Assembly: GCA_027486675.1 (NCBI GenBank)
Contig: JAIXOQ010000003.1
Span: 39,852-103,851 of the forward strand
Length of the DNA stretch: 64,000 nt
Origin: Pseudomonadota bacterium
GTDB taxonomy: Bacteria; Bdellovibrionota; UBA1018; CAIMNF01
Direction: 5' to 3'
Below the pieces are notes generated by a model, which saw nothing but the letters and a program-made list of their open reading frames with translations, was not told the DNA's origin and searched no databases. Below are positions 1 to 7,812 of the stretch, piece by piece. The position numbers and the translations under genes are program-made. The stretch's first letter is position 1; every line of letters begins with the position of its first letter.

Positions 1-265
1 CATGGGCATTCTGCCGACTGAGGATGATCAGGTTTTTTTGATTGAGACGAAAACTCAGCAAACCTATTTCGATGCGAAGTTTAAGAAGGGCGCGTTTCTC
101 ATTTTGGGCCAGGAAACCAAGGGTTTGCCTGCTCCACTGATGGAACGTTATGCATCCCGCGTTTACTCCATTCCTATGTGGGACACGCGCGTGAGGTCTC
201 TAAATCTCTCAAACGCTACGAGTATTGTGACGTATGAGGCGATTCGGCAGTTGGGCAGTACTTAG
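1..265 (+). CDS. trmL: tRNA (cytidine(34)-2'-O)-methyltransferase TrmL-like, C-terminal part
   Basis: The gene is cut by the left edge of the window; only about 87 C-terminal residues are visible. They carry the SPOUT (SpoU-type) signatures: a LILGQETKGLP block, then SIPMW, then VRSLNLSNATSIVTYEA, which build the knotted SAM-binding site. In the TrmL branch the short protein 2'-O-methylates the wobble nucleotide of tRNA-Leu in the cytoplasm. Assignment to TrmL rather than another SpoU member rests on the IPMW and RSLNLSN wording and is fairly secure. The reading frame is open to the edge, so the methionine near base 2 is internal. It ends 69 bases before the next gene. Confidence 0.8.
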   Translation, partial: MGILPTEDDQVFLIETKTQQTYFDAKFKKGAFLILGQETKGLPAPLMERYASRVYSIPMWDTRVRSLNLSNATSIVTYEAIRQLGST

Positions 266-334
266 CGCAGTTATTATCATTGTTCTTATCAAAAGCTGTT
301 TGACGGCTGCGAAGGAACTGAGAATAATGCCCGC

Positions 335-1351
335 ATGATTTACTTCGGTCGAAGATTCTGTTCCGTTGTCTTTGGGCTTCTTTTTTTGGCGTCCGGCGCC
401 TTTGTTCCACAAGCGAAAGCCGAACTCGCGGACCTCTGCTGGTTGATCGGCCAAGGGTTAGAAAGTCAGAGTACTGAAAAGCTAACGCGCGACGGCGCAG
501 TACAAGAAATTCTGCGATATACAGTTGCTCTCCTGAATCACGATCAGAATCTTTTGACCTCGGGATCTGAGTTCATGATCAAAAATACCTATAAAAACAA
601 TAATATCATCGCTTATCTTGCCGCCTTTGCGAAAGGCCTACGCGCTCGCGACGGTGTTGAGAAGAGCGCATATATCAGCAATGAAGATGCAGTTTTAGGT
701 TACACCGTCTCGTATCAACTTTTTAGAGAACATCTCAGAGTTTTTGTAGAAGCTGGACAAGATCCGAATTCGATTGGTACGCGCACATACGAGCACACGC
801 TCAATGGAGACCGACTAGATATTGAGGGGTTGCAGAGGCAAGCTCAGACCAATTCGGATAGATATCAAAAGTACTTCAAAGTTTCGGCTGGGGTGACTAT
901 TTTGGGGGCGATCTTCACCACTCTTAATTATACGAATGTGCTTCCGCTTGAAAATTTTCCGACTCTTTTTGCTGCTCTGGGTGGATTTTTCTATGGAGGC
1001 TTGAGCACCGGGTTTACATACGCTGCGAGTATCCGCTATCGCGAGGAAGCAGCTCAAAGAGGCCTAGAGATCGCGAAAATCGATAAGGAATTAAAACAGC
1101 CTCCTATCAGTGAACCGAACGAAGATGACATCAAAACTTTTTTAGGGGAAGTGCCAGCAAAAGAAGGTGGGCCAAATCCATATCTCGTAGAATCCAAAGA
1201 CTTCGTCGTTCTACTACCTGTTAACCGTGATGATCCAAATGCCAAAATGAGTATCGTTTTTAAGAATCTGAATCTGCTCTCCATGCTCGAACAACGTCGA
1301 CTTCGAATTGGAGCGGATAGCGGTCATCAAGTCCTCTCTCCTCCGAATTAG
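335..1351 (+). CDS. Exported protein with a membrane hairpin, unknown family
   Basis: This 338-residue protein is not recognised. It has an N-terminal signal peptide (hydrophobic core about residues 10-25, ending QAKA), a helical, charged middle part, then two closely spaced hydrophobic segments around residues 190-240 that look like a membrane hairpin. The C-terminal part is soluble and Pro/Asp-rich. It should sit in the cell envelope. The architecture (signal peptide, soluble helical region, hairpin, small C-terminal domain) resembles that of the protein at 62817-63602, but I cannot demonstrate homology. An AAGGA ribosome-site candidate lies rather far upstream of the ATG. It converges on the lipoprotein gene at 1420 with no clear terminator between. 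Confidence 0.75.
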   Translation: MIYFGRRFCSVVFGLLFLASGAFVPQAKAELADLCWLIGQGLESQSTEKLTRDGAVQEILRYTVALLNHDQNLLTSGSEFMIKNTYKNNNIIAYLAAFAKGLRARDGVEKSAYISNEDAVLGYTVSYQLFREHLRVFVEAGQDPNSIGTRTYEHTLNGDRLDIEGLQRQAQTNSDRYQKYFKVSAGVTILGAIFTTLNYTNVLPLENFPTLFAALGGFFYGGLSTGFTYAASIRYREEAAQRGLEIAKIDKELKQPPISEPNEDDIKTFLGEVPAKEGGPNPYLVESKDFVVLLPVNRDDPNAKMSIVFKNLNLLSMLEQRRLRIGADSGHQVLSPPN

Positions 1352-1419
1352 AGGACCTCGATTCAGAAACACCCTCACAAAGGTTGCCTGACTAAAGGAA
1401 CCGCTGATTCACCCCGTGC

Positions 1420-1914
1420 CTACTTTTCCGGATGCTGAACTACTTCGACTTCGTGATCGAAGTACAGCACAACAATCGGAGTCTCCTTTTCATCCCTTCC
1501 GACTCGGGCCATGCGCATGTTCCCGGTTAAATGCAGCGTTACTCCATCCTTAGAATCGTCGGGGCCTGGGTACGCGGTCACGCGCATCTGTACATAAACA
1601 TTTGGGTCTTCCTGGGTGAAAACCTCTAGGGAGGCTTTTACGACGTGACCCGCGAGGGCTTCATCAAAAAGCTCCTGAGCCTGCGTATTGGCCTCAAAAT
1701 TGAGCGTGTACTGAAGTGGGTCCTTTTGATTTTTATCCCTCAGATCGATCTCAACGCCAGTCCAGGACTGATCTTGTTGATTGCTGTGAAATTCGTAACG
1801 TAAGGTAGCTCGGTAACGGTCTGGGTCTGACGTGATTGTCTTAAACTCACCGGAGGAATGGCATCCGGTAATTAAAAACAGAGAAAGAAAAAGACAAAGT
1901 CGAACGTGATGCAT
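1420..1914 (-). CDS. Small lipoprotein, unknown function
   Basis: The 164-residue product starts with a lipoprotein signal (hydrophobic run then LITGC, lipidated Cys near residue 18) and continues as an all-beta-looking periplasmic domain without recognisable motifs. An AAGGAG ribosome site stands just upstream of the ATG. It should be a membrane-anchored periplasmic or outer-membrane lipoprotein. It is transcribed away from the methyltransferase gene at 1974 on the same strand and may share its transcript, being 59 bases downstream. Confidence 0.75.
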   Translation of the reverse strand: MHHVRLCLFLSLFLITGCHSSGEFKTITSDPDRYRATLRYEFHSNQQDQSWTGVEIDLRDKNQKDPLQYTLNFEANTQAQELFDEALAGHVVKASLEVFTQEDPNVYVQMRVTAYPGPDDSKDGVTLHLTGNMRMARVGRDEKETPIVVLYFDHEVEVVQHPEK

Positions 1915-1973
1915 CTTTAATTGCTCCTTGATCCCATTAAAAAAAGTGGCCTCTGCGGAATACCGTTCAGAGA

Positions 1974-2897
1974 TTACTTCACCCTACGGAAGAATCCCTG
2001 ATTTTCAAAACCTTCACGCCGGTTTAAAAATACACGCAAAAAAGTTGCCGCCCAATAAAGCAACGGTCCAAAATTACTGAGCAAAGCGCGGACCTTCTTC
2101 TTCAGGAATCCTAGTGGCCCCGAGCCCGAGTCTGGCTGACTACGCACATCTGCATCGCCCTTTTCCCAACGCGCGCTGTAGTCCGTTTGATAAGGTGCGG
2201 TCGCAAACAGTGGTTTTTGCTGCGCGCGTACAGCATGCACAAAAAGATTCACAGGCCACGCGTTCGACAGTGTGACGCGCGACTTCACCACACTTGGGTT
2301 CTCCACAGCAAAATGCCGATGGGCCGGGGATAGCTCAATCGCTATCATCTGATTTACTTTGTAACCGTTAGAATCAGACAAGACGTTGTAAAAAAGCTCA
2401 GGACTAAACTGATAAAACCCGTGCCCCACAAGGTTATTCATTGGGGTGATGGAAACGAAAGCGCCTCCTACTTTCACCATCTCCATCGCATTGGAGAGTG
2501 CGGTCGGAAAATGAAATACGTGCTCTAGCGTTCCTCCATCAAAGACAAAATCAAATGCTGCATGGAGCTTCTGATCCACGGGTCGATTCAGATCATGAAT
2601 GATCTTCGCCCCCTCATAGTCCGAAAAATCCATCGCCTGAAAATCCTCTGCGCCTAACAAACGGAACAAAGGATCGGCCACTCCACGATTAAATGAAGTC
2701 ACCAAAAACTCTTGTATCTTAGCCCCACTGACACCAGCCGCCCGAAGATAGGGAAGTAATTCCTTGGGTTCAAAAAAAAGCTGCTGCCGACCTAACGTTA
2801 ACGTGCGTTTAAACGACGTTCCGCGACTGAAAAGACCCAGTAAAAGTGAAGCATCGTCCAGCATTACGCCCATGTTGTGCGATAGTAGACAACGCAT
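1974..2897 (-). CDS. SAM-dependent methyltransferase-like protein
   Basis: The 307-residue protein has a degenerate class I methyltransferase pattern: FDFVFDGGTLEHVFHFP and, further on, KVGGAFVSITP, equivalent to motif IV and the post-motif strand. The N-terminal glycine-rich SAM loop is poorly preserved. Similar proteins occur in surface-sugar gene clusters. The outermost ATG (2897) overlaps the start of the divergent methyltransferase gene within one CATG; in-frame ATGs at 2873 and 2864 would separate them, and none has a good ribosome site. The C-terminus is basic with a short hydrophobic patch. Substrate is unknown. Confidence 0.65.
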   Translation of the reverse strand: MRCLLSHNMGVMLDDASLLLGLFSRGTSFKRTLTLGRQQLFFEPKELLPYLRAAGVSGAKIQEFLVTSFNRGVADPLFRLLGAEDFQAMDFSDYEGAKIIHDLNRPVDQKLHAAFDFVFDGGTLEHVFHFPTALSNAMEMVKVGGAFVSITPMNNLVGHGFYQFSPELFYNVLSDSNGYKVNQMIAIELSPAHRHFAVENPSVVKSRVTLSNAWPVNLFVHAVRAQQKPLFATAPYQTDYSARWEKGDADVRSQPDSGSGPLGFLKKKVRALLSNFGPLLYWAATFLRVFLNRREGFENQGFFRRVK

Positions 2898-3681
2898 GAC
2901 AGAAAAGACAGATGCAGCTCAGGGAACTTTCGGGAACAAGTGGCCTCAGGATTTTTGGGACTCCAGCTGGAGCGACAAAGACTACGGAGTCACGTCTCCT
3001 ACGGGACAAATGCGGCGCTGGATGGAGGAACGCATCGCCGGCTCAACTCCTGGAAGCTGCTTCGAAGTGGGCTGCTTTCCGGGTGGTCATCTCGCGTTCT
3101 TAGGTGAGGCCGGTTACACATTAAACGGCGTGGATCTCACGCCCCGCACCACTCCAGAAATGGCGCAGTGGCTTAGAAAGCAGGGCTATCAAGTCGGGGC
3201 CATTGAACGGCATGATTTTCTGACCTACCCGACTGACACGCAATTCGACCTGGTCTATTCCAATGGCTTCATCGAACACTTTGAAAACTGGGCTGAGGTC
3301 CTTCTGAAACACGCAGCCCTGGTGAAACCGGGCGGCCAATTGCTCATCACTGTGCCTAATTTCAGGGGCCGCCTCCAACATTGGCTGCACAGTCTGGTAG
3401 ATCAGGAAAACTTAAGCCGCCACTACTTGCCGTCGATGGATCCCATTCTTTGGGCCAAGGTCCTTCGTGATGCGGGCTTCGATATTCAGTGGCAAGGCTA
3501 CTTCCCTGAGTTCGATTTCTGGGTCGGGGTGGAAAAACGCTCACTCCCGAATCGGCTCCTCTTCTATGTGATCCGTGCGCTCATCCCAGTTTTAAGGGTT
3601 TTATTGCCTCAAACTGGCTCTGAATCGAGCTCGCCTTACTGTGGTGTCGCAGCGCGCAAAATGACTCAGCGCGCAGAGTAA
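2896..3681 (+). CDS. Class I SAM-dependent methyltransferase
   Basis: This 261-residue protein has clear class I methyltransferase motifs: a SAM loop CFEVGCFPGGHLAFL (about residue 50), the acidic strand end NGVDLTP, then FDLVYSNGFIEHF and KPGGQLLITVPN. It is a soluble small-molecule or glycan methyltransferase of the Methyltransf_11/23 type; the acceptor cannot be told. The chosen ATG is the one that yields the sequence beginning MTEKTD; a longer frame upstream runs antisense inside the divergent partner. The two methyltransferase genes lie back to back. The flagellin promoter begins only 30 bases after the stop codon. Confidence 0.8.
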   Translation: MTEKTDAAQGTFGNKWPQDFWDSSWSDKDYGVTSPTGQMRRWMEERIAGSTPGSCFEVGCFPGGHLAFLGEAGYTLNGVDLTPRTTPEMAQWLRKQGYQVGAIERHDFLTYPTDTQFDLVYSNGFIEHFENWAEVLLKHAALVKPGGQLLITVPNFRGRLQHWLHSLVDQENLSRHYLPSMDPILWAKVLRDAGFDIQWQGYFPEFDFWVGVEKRSLPNRLLFYVIRALIPVLRVLLPQTGSESSSPYCGVAARKMTQRAE

Positions 3682-3710
3682 AGAATTCTTAATACCTGAT
3701 AAAATAAGTC

Positions 3711-3738
3711 TAAAGTTCCGTCAGACTTCCGCCGATCC
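3711..3738 (+). promoter_or_regulatory. Sigma-28 (FliA)-type flagellin promoter
   Basis: TAAAGTTC, then 12 bases, then GCCGATCC closely follows the flagellar sigma-28 consensus (TAAAGTTT, 11 bases, GCCGATAA), with one extra base in the spacer. It lies about 110 bases upstream of the first flagellin start, leaving a long leader. The second flagellin has a weaker look-alike at 4901-4928 (TCAAGAAA, 12 bases, GCCAGCGG). Confidence 0.7.
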
Positions 3739-3746
3739 GTCTCTTG

Positions 3747-3812
3747 TAACGCATTGATTGACTGATTTTATCAGCTAATGGGTGCGTTATGCGGGGTACA
3801 GCAATCCCGCAT
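3747..3812 (+). other. Two adjacent hairpins in the flagellin 5' leader
   Basis: Within the leader, TAACGC (3747) pairs with GCGTTA (3784) around further inner complementarity, and ATGCGGG (3789) pairs perfectly with CCCGCAT (3806). They lie between the promoter and the AGGAG ribosome site at 3833-3838. Such structure could stabilise the mRNA or bind a regulator; function is inferred only. Confidence 0.5.
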
Positions 3813-3848
3813 GGGTTTGAAAACGTAAACAGAAGGAGAAGTGGTGGT

Positions 3849-4682
3849 ATGGGACTTCGTATTAATACAAACGTTCAGTCATTGGTTTCACAAAGAACCT
3901 TGGGCTCGAGTGTTGCGAAACAACAACAAAGCTTGGAGAAGATTTCTTCGGGTACACGGATCGCGAAATCTGCAGATGATGCTGCAGGGTTAGCAATCAG
4001 TGAAAAAATGAGAGCAGACGTTCGTTCGGTTCGCGCAGCGACCCGCAACGCAAACGACGGTATCTCTTTGATCCAAGTTGCAGAAGGCGGCATGGCAGAA
4101 ATGGGCAATATCTTGACCCGCTTCCGCGAACTGTCGATCCAAGCAGCTTCCGATACAATCGGCGACAAAGAGCGCGGATTTATCGACAAAGAAGTTCAGC
4201 AATTACGGGGCGAAATCGACCGTATTGCCCAAACAACTGAATTCAACGGACGCAAGCTCCTTTCCGGAGAAGGCGAAATGCTTGAAGTTCAAGTGGGCAA
4301 AGACAACAGCCCTGAATTCGACCGATTCGTCTACGACACTTCAAAGCAACGACTCACGTCGGAAGCTTTGGGCGTCAGCGACATCAATACGGCCTCAAAA
4401 GTAGCGGCTCAAGAAAACTTGGCGAAGATCGATGGAGCTATCACCCATCTTTCTGAAAACCGAGCTGACATGGGTGCTCTTCAGAACCGCTTGCAATCGA
4501 CTGTAAACAACTTGCAAGTGTATGAAGAGAACTTGTCTGCCGCACGCAGCCGTATCTACGACGTAGACTTGGCCAGCGAGACTGCAGAACTGACGAAAGC
4601 TAACATTCTTTCCTCAGCGGGTGTGTCGGTCCTCAGTCAAGCCAACAACAACGCTACAGGCGCATTGAAGCTTCTGTCGTAG
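3849..4682 (+). CDS. fliC: Flagellin
   Basis: The 277-residue protein is a flagellin made almost only of the conserved D0/D1 parts: MGLRINTN at the N-terminus, ISSGTRIAKSADDAAGLAISEK, and the C-terminal IYDVDLASE...SVLSQANNNATGALKLLS helix. The variable middle is short, as in Bdellovibrio flagellins of similar size. The start is the ATG at 3849, preceded by AGAAGGAGAA; upstream in-frame codons lie in the structured leader. It should be exported by the flagellar type III system and polymerise into the filament. It is followed by a second, equally long flagellin gene, with its own control region. Confidence 0.95.
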   Translation: MGLRINTNVQSLVSQRTLGSSVAKQQQSLEKISSGTRIAKSADDAAGLAISEKMRADVRSVRAATRNANDGISLIQVAEGGMAEMGNILTRFRELSIQAASDTIGDKERGFIDKEVQQLRGEIDRIAQTTEFNGRKLLSGEGEMLEVQVGKDNSPEFDRFVYDTSKQRLTSEALGVSDINTASKVAAQENLAKIDGAITHLSENRADMGALQNRLQSTVNNLQVYEENLSAARSRIYDVDLASETAELTKANILSSAGVSVLSQANNNATGALKLLS

Positions 4683-4701
4683 TTACAGATCTAAATAAGG
4701 A

Positions 4702-4733
4702 GGGTGGGCCATCAGTTCCTCGGTGGTCCACCC
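4702..4733 (+). terminator. Candidate hairpin terminator after flagellin 1; rest of the 4683-4983 gap
   Basis: GGGTGGGCC pairs with GGTCCACCC (9 bp with one G-U pair) around a 14-nt loop, 19 bases after the stop codon. No T-run follows, so it may work as an mRNA 3' end stabiliser instead. The remainder of the 301-base intergenic region is the leader and probable promoter of flagellin 2; nothing else is seen. Confidence 0.5.
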
Positions 4734-4900
4734 GACTTATCCCTTAACAATTGAGGGGAGATCCTGGCTTGGTGAGTACGGTTTTTGAGTCCTTTTAGCC
4801 AATAATTACAATAACTTGAGATGATTCATACAGTTAGATTGATTCACTCAACTATTTTAATGCGGCGCGTTCCTTAATATTGTATTCTGGAGTTGTCCGG

Positions 4901-4928
4901 TCAAGAAATTGACACGGATCGCCAGCGG
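4901..4928 (+). promoter_or_regulatory. Weak sigma-28-like promoter for flagellin 2
   Basis: TCAAGAAA, 12 bases, GCCAGCGG has the same spacing as the stronger promoter at 3711 but fewer consensus bases. It lies about 55 bases upstream of the second flagellin ATG. A TTGACA hexamer overlaps it at 4909, so a sigma-70 promoter is an alternative. Confidence 0.35.
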
Positions 4929-4983
4929 CCCGAAGCGAAAGCGGAGGGGAGGCGAACCAAAATGCGGTTGAGGGAATAGAATC

Positions 4984-5817
4984 ATGGGTCTGCGTATATC
5001 GACCAACTTGGCTTCGATGGGTGCGCAAAGAGTGTTGTCACGGACTACCGAAGAGGTAAACAAAAGCTTTCAAAGGCTAGCCTCAGGTAACCGGATCGTG
5101 TCTGCAGGCGATGATGCTGCAGGGCTGTCGATCAGCGAAAATCTGCATGCGCAGATCAGATCACTGAAGCAGGCAGAACGAAATGCACAGGACGGAATCT
5201 CTTTGGTCCAAGTCGCTGAAGGCGGCATGTCAGAGATTGGTAACATCTTAGTGCGCTTAAGAGAGCTTTCGATCCAAGCAGCCTCCGACACCATCGGTGA
5301 TCGCGAGCGCGGCTTTATCGATAAGGAATACCAAAGCTTAAAGGCTGAGGTGGACCGGATCGCAAACGTTACGAACTTCAACGGCACGCCACTTCTAAAC
5401 GGCGAAGCCCAAAAATCAAACTTAGAATTTCAGGTTGGCGCACGAAACAGTGAGGCCGATCGCATTAACTTCGATGTTGCCGAATACTCGGTCACAGCCG
5501 ATGCCTTAGGGATTAGCGGCGTGCGTGCCGAATCGATCGATAGTGCTCGGGATTCGATTGAATCCTTAGACGAAGCCATAGGGCGAGTCACGGGCGCACG
5601 AGCCGGCTTAGGTGCGATGCAGAACAAACTGCAATCAACCACCAATACGATCGCAATCAGCAAAGAGAACTTGTCGCAAGCCAGGTCTAGGATTGCTGAT
5701 ACCGACATCGCGGAAGAGATGACGAATCTCACGCAGAAGAACATTCTGCAATCGGCCGGCGTGAGTGTCCTTTCACAAGCGAACTCGGCGCCACAACAGG
5801 CTCTGAAACTTCTGTAG
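4984..5817 (+). CDS. fliC: Flagellin, second tandem copy
   Basis: Another 277-residue flagellin, exactly the same length as its neighbour and clearly homologous end to end (MGLRISTN start, DDAAGLSISENLHAQ, SVLSQANSAPQQALKLL end), but diverged, notably in the central part around residues 145-185 and in the third residue block. Bdellovibrio-type bacteria use several flagellins placed at different positions along one sheathed filament; the pair here is consistent with that. A GAGGGAA ribosome site precedes the ATG. Transcription ends at the terminator near 5960. Confidence 0.95.
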   Translation: MGLRISTNLASMGAQRVLSRTTEEVNKSFQRLASGNRIVSAGDDAAGLSISENLHAQIRSLKQAERNAQDGISLVQVAEGGMSEIGNILVRLRELSIQAASDTIGDRERGFIDKEYQSLKAEVDRIANVTNFNGTPLLNGEAQKSNLEFQVGARNSEADRINFDVAEYSVTADALGISGVRAESIDSARDSIESLDEAIGRVTGARAGLGAMQNKLQSTTNTIAISKENLSQARSRIADTDIAEEMTNLTQKNILQSAGVSVLSQANSAPQQALKLL

Positions 5818-5921
5818 ATCTTGAGCACCTAAGAACACATTGATCTCTTGCTGAAGATCAACGTGAACCACCACTGCTTCTTAGAGCCCTTAGATATTCC
5901 TATGTAAGCCGCACCACCGCA

Positions 5922-5969
5922 CCCCAGGTCTGCTTCGGGTAACAAGCCCCGACGGATCTGGGGATTTTT
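5922..5969 (+). terminator. Rho-independent terminator after the flagellins
   Basis: CCCCAGGTCT (5922-5931) pairs with GGATCTGGGG (5954-5963), ten pairs including two G-U, with a small inner stem in the loop, followed by ATTTTTG. A typical strong terminator for the plus-strand flagellin transcript, about 100 bases after the stop codon. Confidence 0.85.
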
Positions 5970-6029
5970 GTTGGTGGATTCATCCAAATTTCGTCATCAA
6001 TTTGAGGCCGGCCGCCAGAGGCGTCAGAT

Positions 6030-6296
6030 TCAAACGACTTTCTTCCTGCTCTTCGCGAGCAGGTCCAAACGCTCTACTATCCAAAGTTTAATCAGCGCTT
6101 GGCGGGAAACGCCCAGTCGGTTTGATTCTCGGTCAAGCTCCGAGACACTCCATGCCGGGAAGTCCACGTTGACGCGAAAAGTGGCGTTATCCATGTCCAG
6201 ATACTCCATGATGCTTTCGCCGTTATCGAAACGACGATCCAGTTCCTCAGCGGTGATTGATTTTGGCATTTTTTTCGTAGGCGCTTTTTTCTTCAT
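6030..6296 (-). CDS. brnA: BrnA-type antitoxin
   Basis: The 88-residue protein has a Lys-rich N-terminus, a ribbon strand (ATFRVNVDFPAWSVSELDRES) and a helix-turn-helix-like C-terminus (LGVSRQALIKLWIVERLDLL) typical of ribbon-helix-helix antitoxins that pair with BrnT. It should neutralise the toxin by direct binding and repress the shared promoter. Its ATG lies 50 bases inside the end of the upstream toxin gene, the usual toxin-first order for this family. Confidence 0.8.
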   Translation of the reverse strand: MKKKAPTKKMPKSITAEELDRRFDNGESIMEYLDMDNATFRVNVDFPAWSVSELDRESNRLGVSRQALIKLWIVERLDLLAKSRKKVV

Positions 6297-6531
6297 TTCG
6301 CGATCTCCGTACTGAAATTATTCTTATCCTGTCTTCCCTTTGAGTAAAAAATGCAGTCCAGAACATCCCGTGAATCGGACCAATAATTGCTGCACGATTT
6401 TCAGTTGTACTTCTTGCATCCACCTCAAGGTAGACCCCCAGCCAAAGAGCCTGTGCCTCCACAAAGTCGATCCCATGTTTCTGCTTATTGCTCTGACTTT
6501 TGACTGGGTCAAACTCAAATAGCCTAGTCAT
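6247..6531 (-). CDS. brnT: BrnT-type ribonuclease toxin
   Basis: The 94-residue protein follows the BrnT pattern closely: FEFDPVKSQSNKQKHGIDF at the start, a middle strand with AAIIGPIHG, and the closing DRIRIISVRRSRNEEKSAYE. BrnT toxins are RelE-fold ribonucleases that stall translation. All the conserved late Arg residues are present, so it looks active. The start region carries two direct TATACC boxes (6535-6540 and 6546-6551) in the presumed promoter, plausible BrnA sites. Forms an overlapping operon with brnA. Confidence 0.85.
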   Translation of the reverse strand: MTRLFEFDPVKSQSNKQKHGIDFVEAQALWLGVYLEVDARSTTENRAAIIGPIHGMFWTAFFTQREDRIRIISVRRSRNEEKSAYEKNAKINHR

Positions 6532-6621
6532 AAATATACCATTTTTATACCTTTTTTGAAACCGCCGTTTTTTGTCACGCGCCTGCCTTAAAGCAATCCG
6601 TATGCCGGCAGAGGCGTGATT

Positions 6622-6637
6622 CCATTTCTGGAAACGG
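6622..6637. repeat. Degenerate palindromic repeat (copy 1)
   Basis: CCATTTCTGGAAACGG is a two-base variant of the palindrome CCGTTTCCGGAAACGG seen at 6998. It lies in the gap between brnT and the small exported protein gene. Confidence 0.5.
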
Positions 6638-6709
6638 CGGATTCACTCCCGCACTTCCGTAGTTGACTGATTTAAGTGGGGAAGGTATGGTTCCGGCCCG
6701 GGAGTATCT

Positions 6710-6970
6710 ATGCGATTCGCAATTTTGCTTTTAGTTCTTTGCAGTGGCTTTTCAGCGCAGGCCAAACGATTCAGGGTGATCTGCGGAATAGATGAGACTG
6801 CAATTAACAGTCAGATTGATTCTTACGCAAATCCTGTGGCAGTTTCAGCACCGAGCGTTGGCATGAGTGCGGCTGCGCCGGGGGTATCGAGCGGCGGTTT
6901 CGGTCATGACAAAACCTCGAAGGTCGAATCCAAACAACTCATCTGTGTCACCGCTCAACTCCCGGATTAG
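6710..6970 (+). CDS. Small exported protein, unknown
   Basis: An 86-residue product with a signal peptide (hydrophobic core residues 4-14, ending AQA) and a mature part of about 67 residues rich in Ser, Ala and Val with two cysteines that could form a disulfide. No family is recognised. The ATG follows GGGAG at good distance. It is a single gene between two toxin-antitoxin modules, flanked on both sides by copies of the palindromic repeat. Confidence 0.6.
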   Translation: MRFAILLLVLCSGFSAQAKRFRVICGIDETAINSQIDSYANPVAVSAPSVGMSAAAPGVSSGGFGHDKTSKVESKQLICVTAQLPD

Positions 6971-6990
6971 CAATAAATTTTTGAATGGGG

Positions 6991-7016
6991 CCAGTCCCCG
7001 TTTCCGGAAACGGCGA
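6991..7016. repeat. Palindromic repeat copy 2, left flank of hicAB
   Basis: Contains the perfect 16-bp palindrome CCGTTTCCGGAAACGG (6998-7013). With its flanks the 26-base unit (CCAGTCC on the left, CGA on the right) recurs at 7736-7762 with one extra A, in the same orientation. Confidence 0.75.
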
Positions 7017-7040
7017 GTACGCACTACGCAAAACTTCAAT

Positions 7041-7466
7041 TCAGGCGACCAGACGGATCTCTAATGCTTCATTTAATGCCCTAGAAATAGCAGCCAATGT
7101 ACGCACCGTCGGATTGGACTTTCCCGGAGTCTCGAGCTTCTGAACCTGTTGAAAACTTACGCTAAGAAGGCTTGCCAACTCTTTCTGTGAAAGGCCGTGC
7201 TTCATCCGCGCCTGACGGATCATCAGTGGAATTGCCACATCTTCATGAGGGGAGATCCATTGGTAACCGGCCCCAGATCGGGATCTAGCCTCCGGCACCA
7301 CCCAACTCGGATCCCGTGCATCTTCTAGGTAAAGGCTCAACGACTGACGGGCGTTCTTTTCGGCATCCACTTTTGTCTTTCCATCACTAAAACATCCTGG
7401 AAGATCCGGAAAGACGACGGAGTACCGTTTTCCGTCTTTGAAAATTCTTGCTTGGTATCGAATCAC
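7041..7466 (-). CDS. hicB: HicB-type antitoxin with HTH domain
   Basis: The 141-residue protein has the HicB partial RNase H-like fold at the N-terminus (YSVVFPDLPGCFSDGKT, then EKNARQSLSLYLED) and an XRE-type helix-turn-helix at the C-terminus (about residues 83-135: LSQKELASLLSVSFQQVQKLE). It should bind and block HicA and repress the operon. The GTG start overlaps the hicA stop codon (GTGA), giving translational coupling. Gene order is toxin then antitoxin. Confidence 0.9.
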   Translation of the reverse strand: MIRYQARIFKDGKRYSVVFPDLPGCFSDGKTKVDAEKNARQSLSLYLEDARDPSWVVPEARSRSGAGYQWISPHEDVAIPLMIRQARMKHGLSQKELASLLSVSFQQVQKLETPGKSNPTVRTLAAISRALNEALEIRLVA

Positions 7467-7654
7467 AGTAATTTTTCTCCGGTCTGCCGTTCGATCGCTT
7501 TGATGAGCCCAATCCCTAAATCCGAATTTCCATGGACAGGGACCTGAGTCACCTTTTCGCCCTTCACAAGCTTCACATGGGAGCCTCTTTGACTTTTAAT
7601 TCGCCATCCCAGACGGATGAGTCTCCGAACTAAAGCTTTACCCGAAATCGGCAT
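7463..7654 (-). CDS. hicA: HicA-type mRNA interferase toxin
   Basis: A 63-residue double-stranded-RNA-binding-fold toxin: ISGKALVRRLIRLGW, then the GSHVKLVKG segment with the catalytic His, and a C-terminal LGIGLIKAIERQTG helix. HicA cleaves mRNA and tmRNA. I place the start at the ATG at 7654; the frame continues upstream but that part crosses the operator and a flanking repeat and is not protein-like. All key residues are present. Confidence 0.9.
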   Translation of the reverse strand: MPISGKALVRRLIRLGWRIKSQRGSHVKLVKGEKVTQVPVHGNSDLGIGLIKAIERQTGEKLL

Positions 7655-7662
7655 AACCAGAA

Positions 7663-7680
7663 TACAACCTATAGGCTGTA
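7663..7680 (-). promoter_or_regulatory. Probable HicB operator
   Basis: TACAACCTATAGGCTGTA is an 18-bp dyad with one mismatched pair (16 of 18 bases symmetrical). It ends 8 bases upstream of the hicA ATG and overlaps possible -10 sequences, which fits autorepression by the HTH domain of HicB. Confidence 0.6.
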
Positions 7681-7735
7681 TTGTCCAAGGCTTGTTTATG
7701 TTGCATGAGCAACACACTGAGCAGCAAGGAACATA

Positions 7736-7762
7736 CCAGTCCCCGTTTCCGGAAAACGGCGA
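7736..7762. repeat. Palindromic repeat copy 3, right flank of hicAB
   Basis: Same unit as 6991-7016, with one additional A in the palindrome. The two copies are direct repeats 745 bases apart and enclose exactly the hicAB operon with its operator. Confidence 0.75.
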
Positions 7763-7812
7763 CCTAGCATTGTTCATTCGCTCCTGAATTCAGGTGATCA
7801 TGCATCAAGCCA

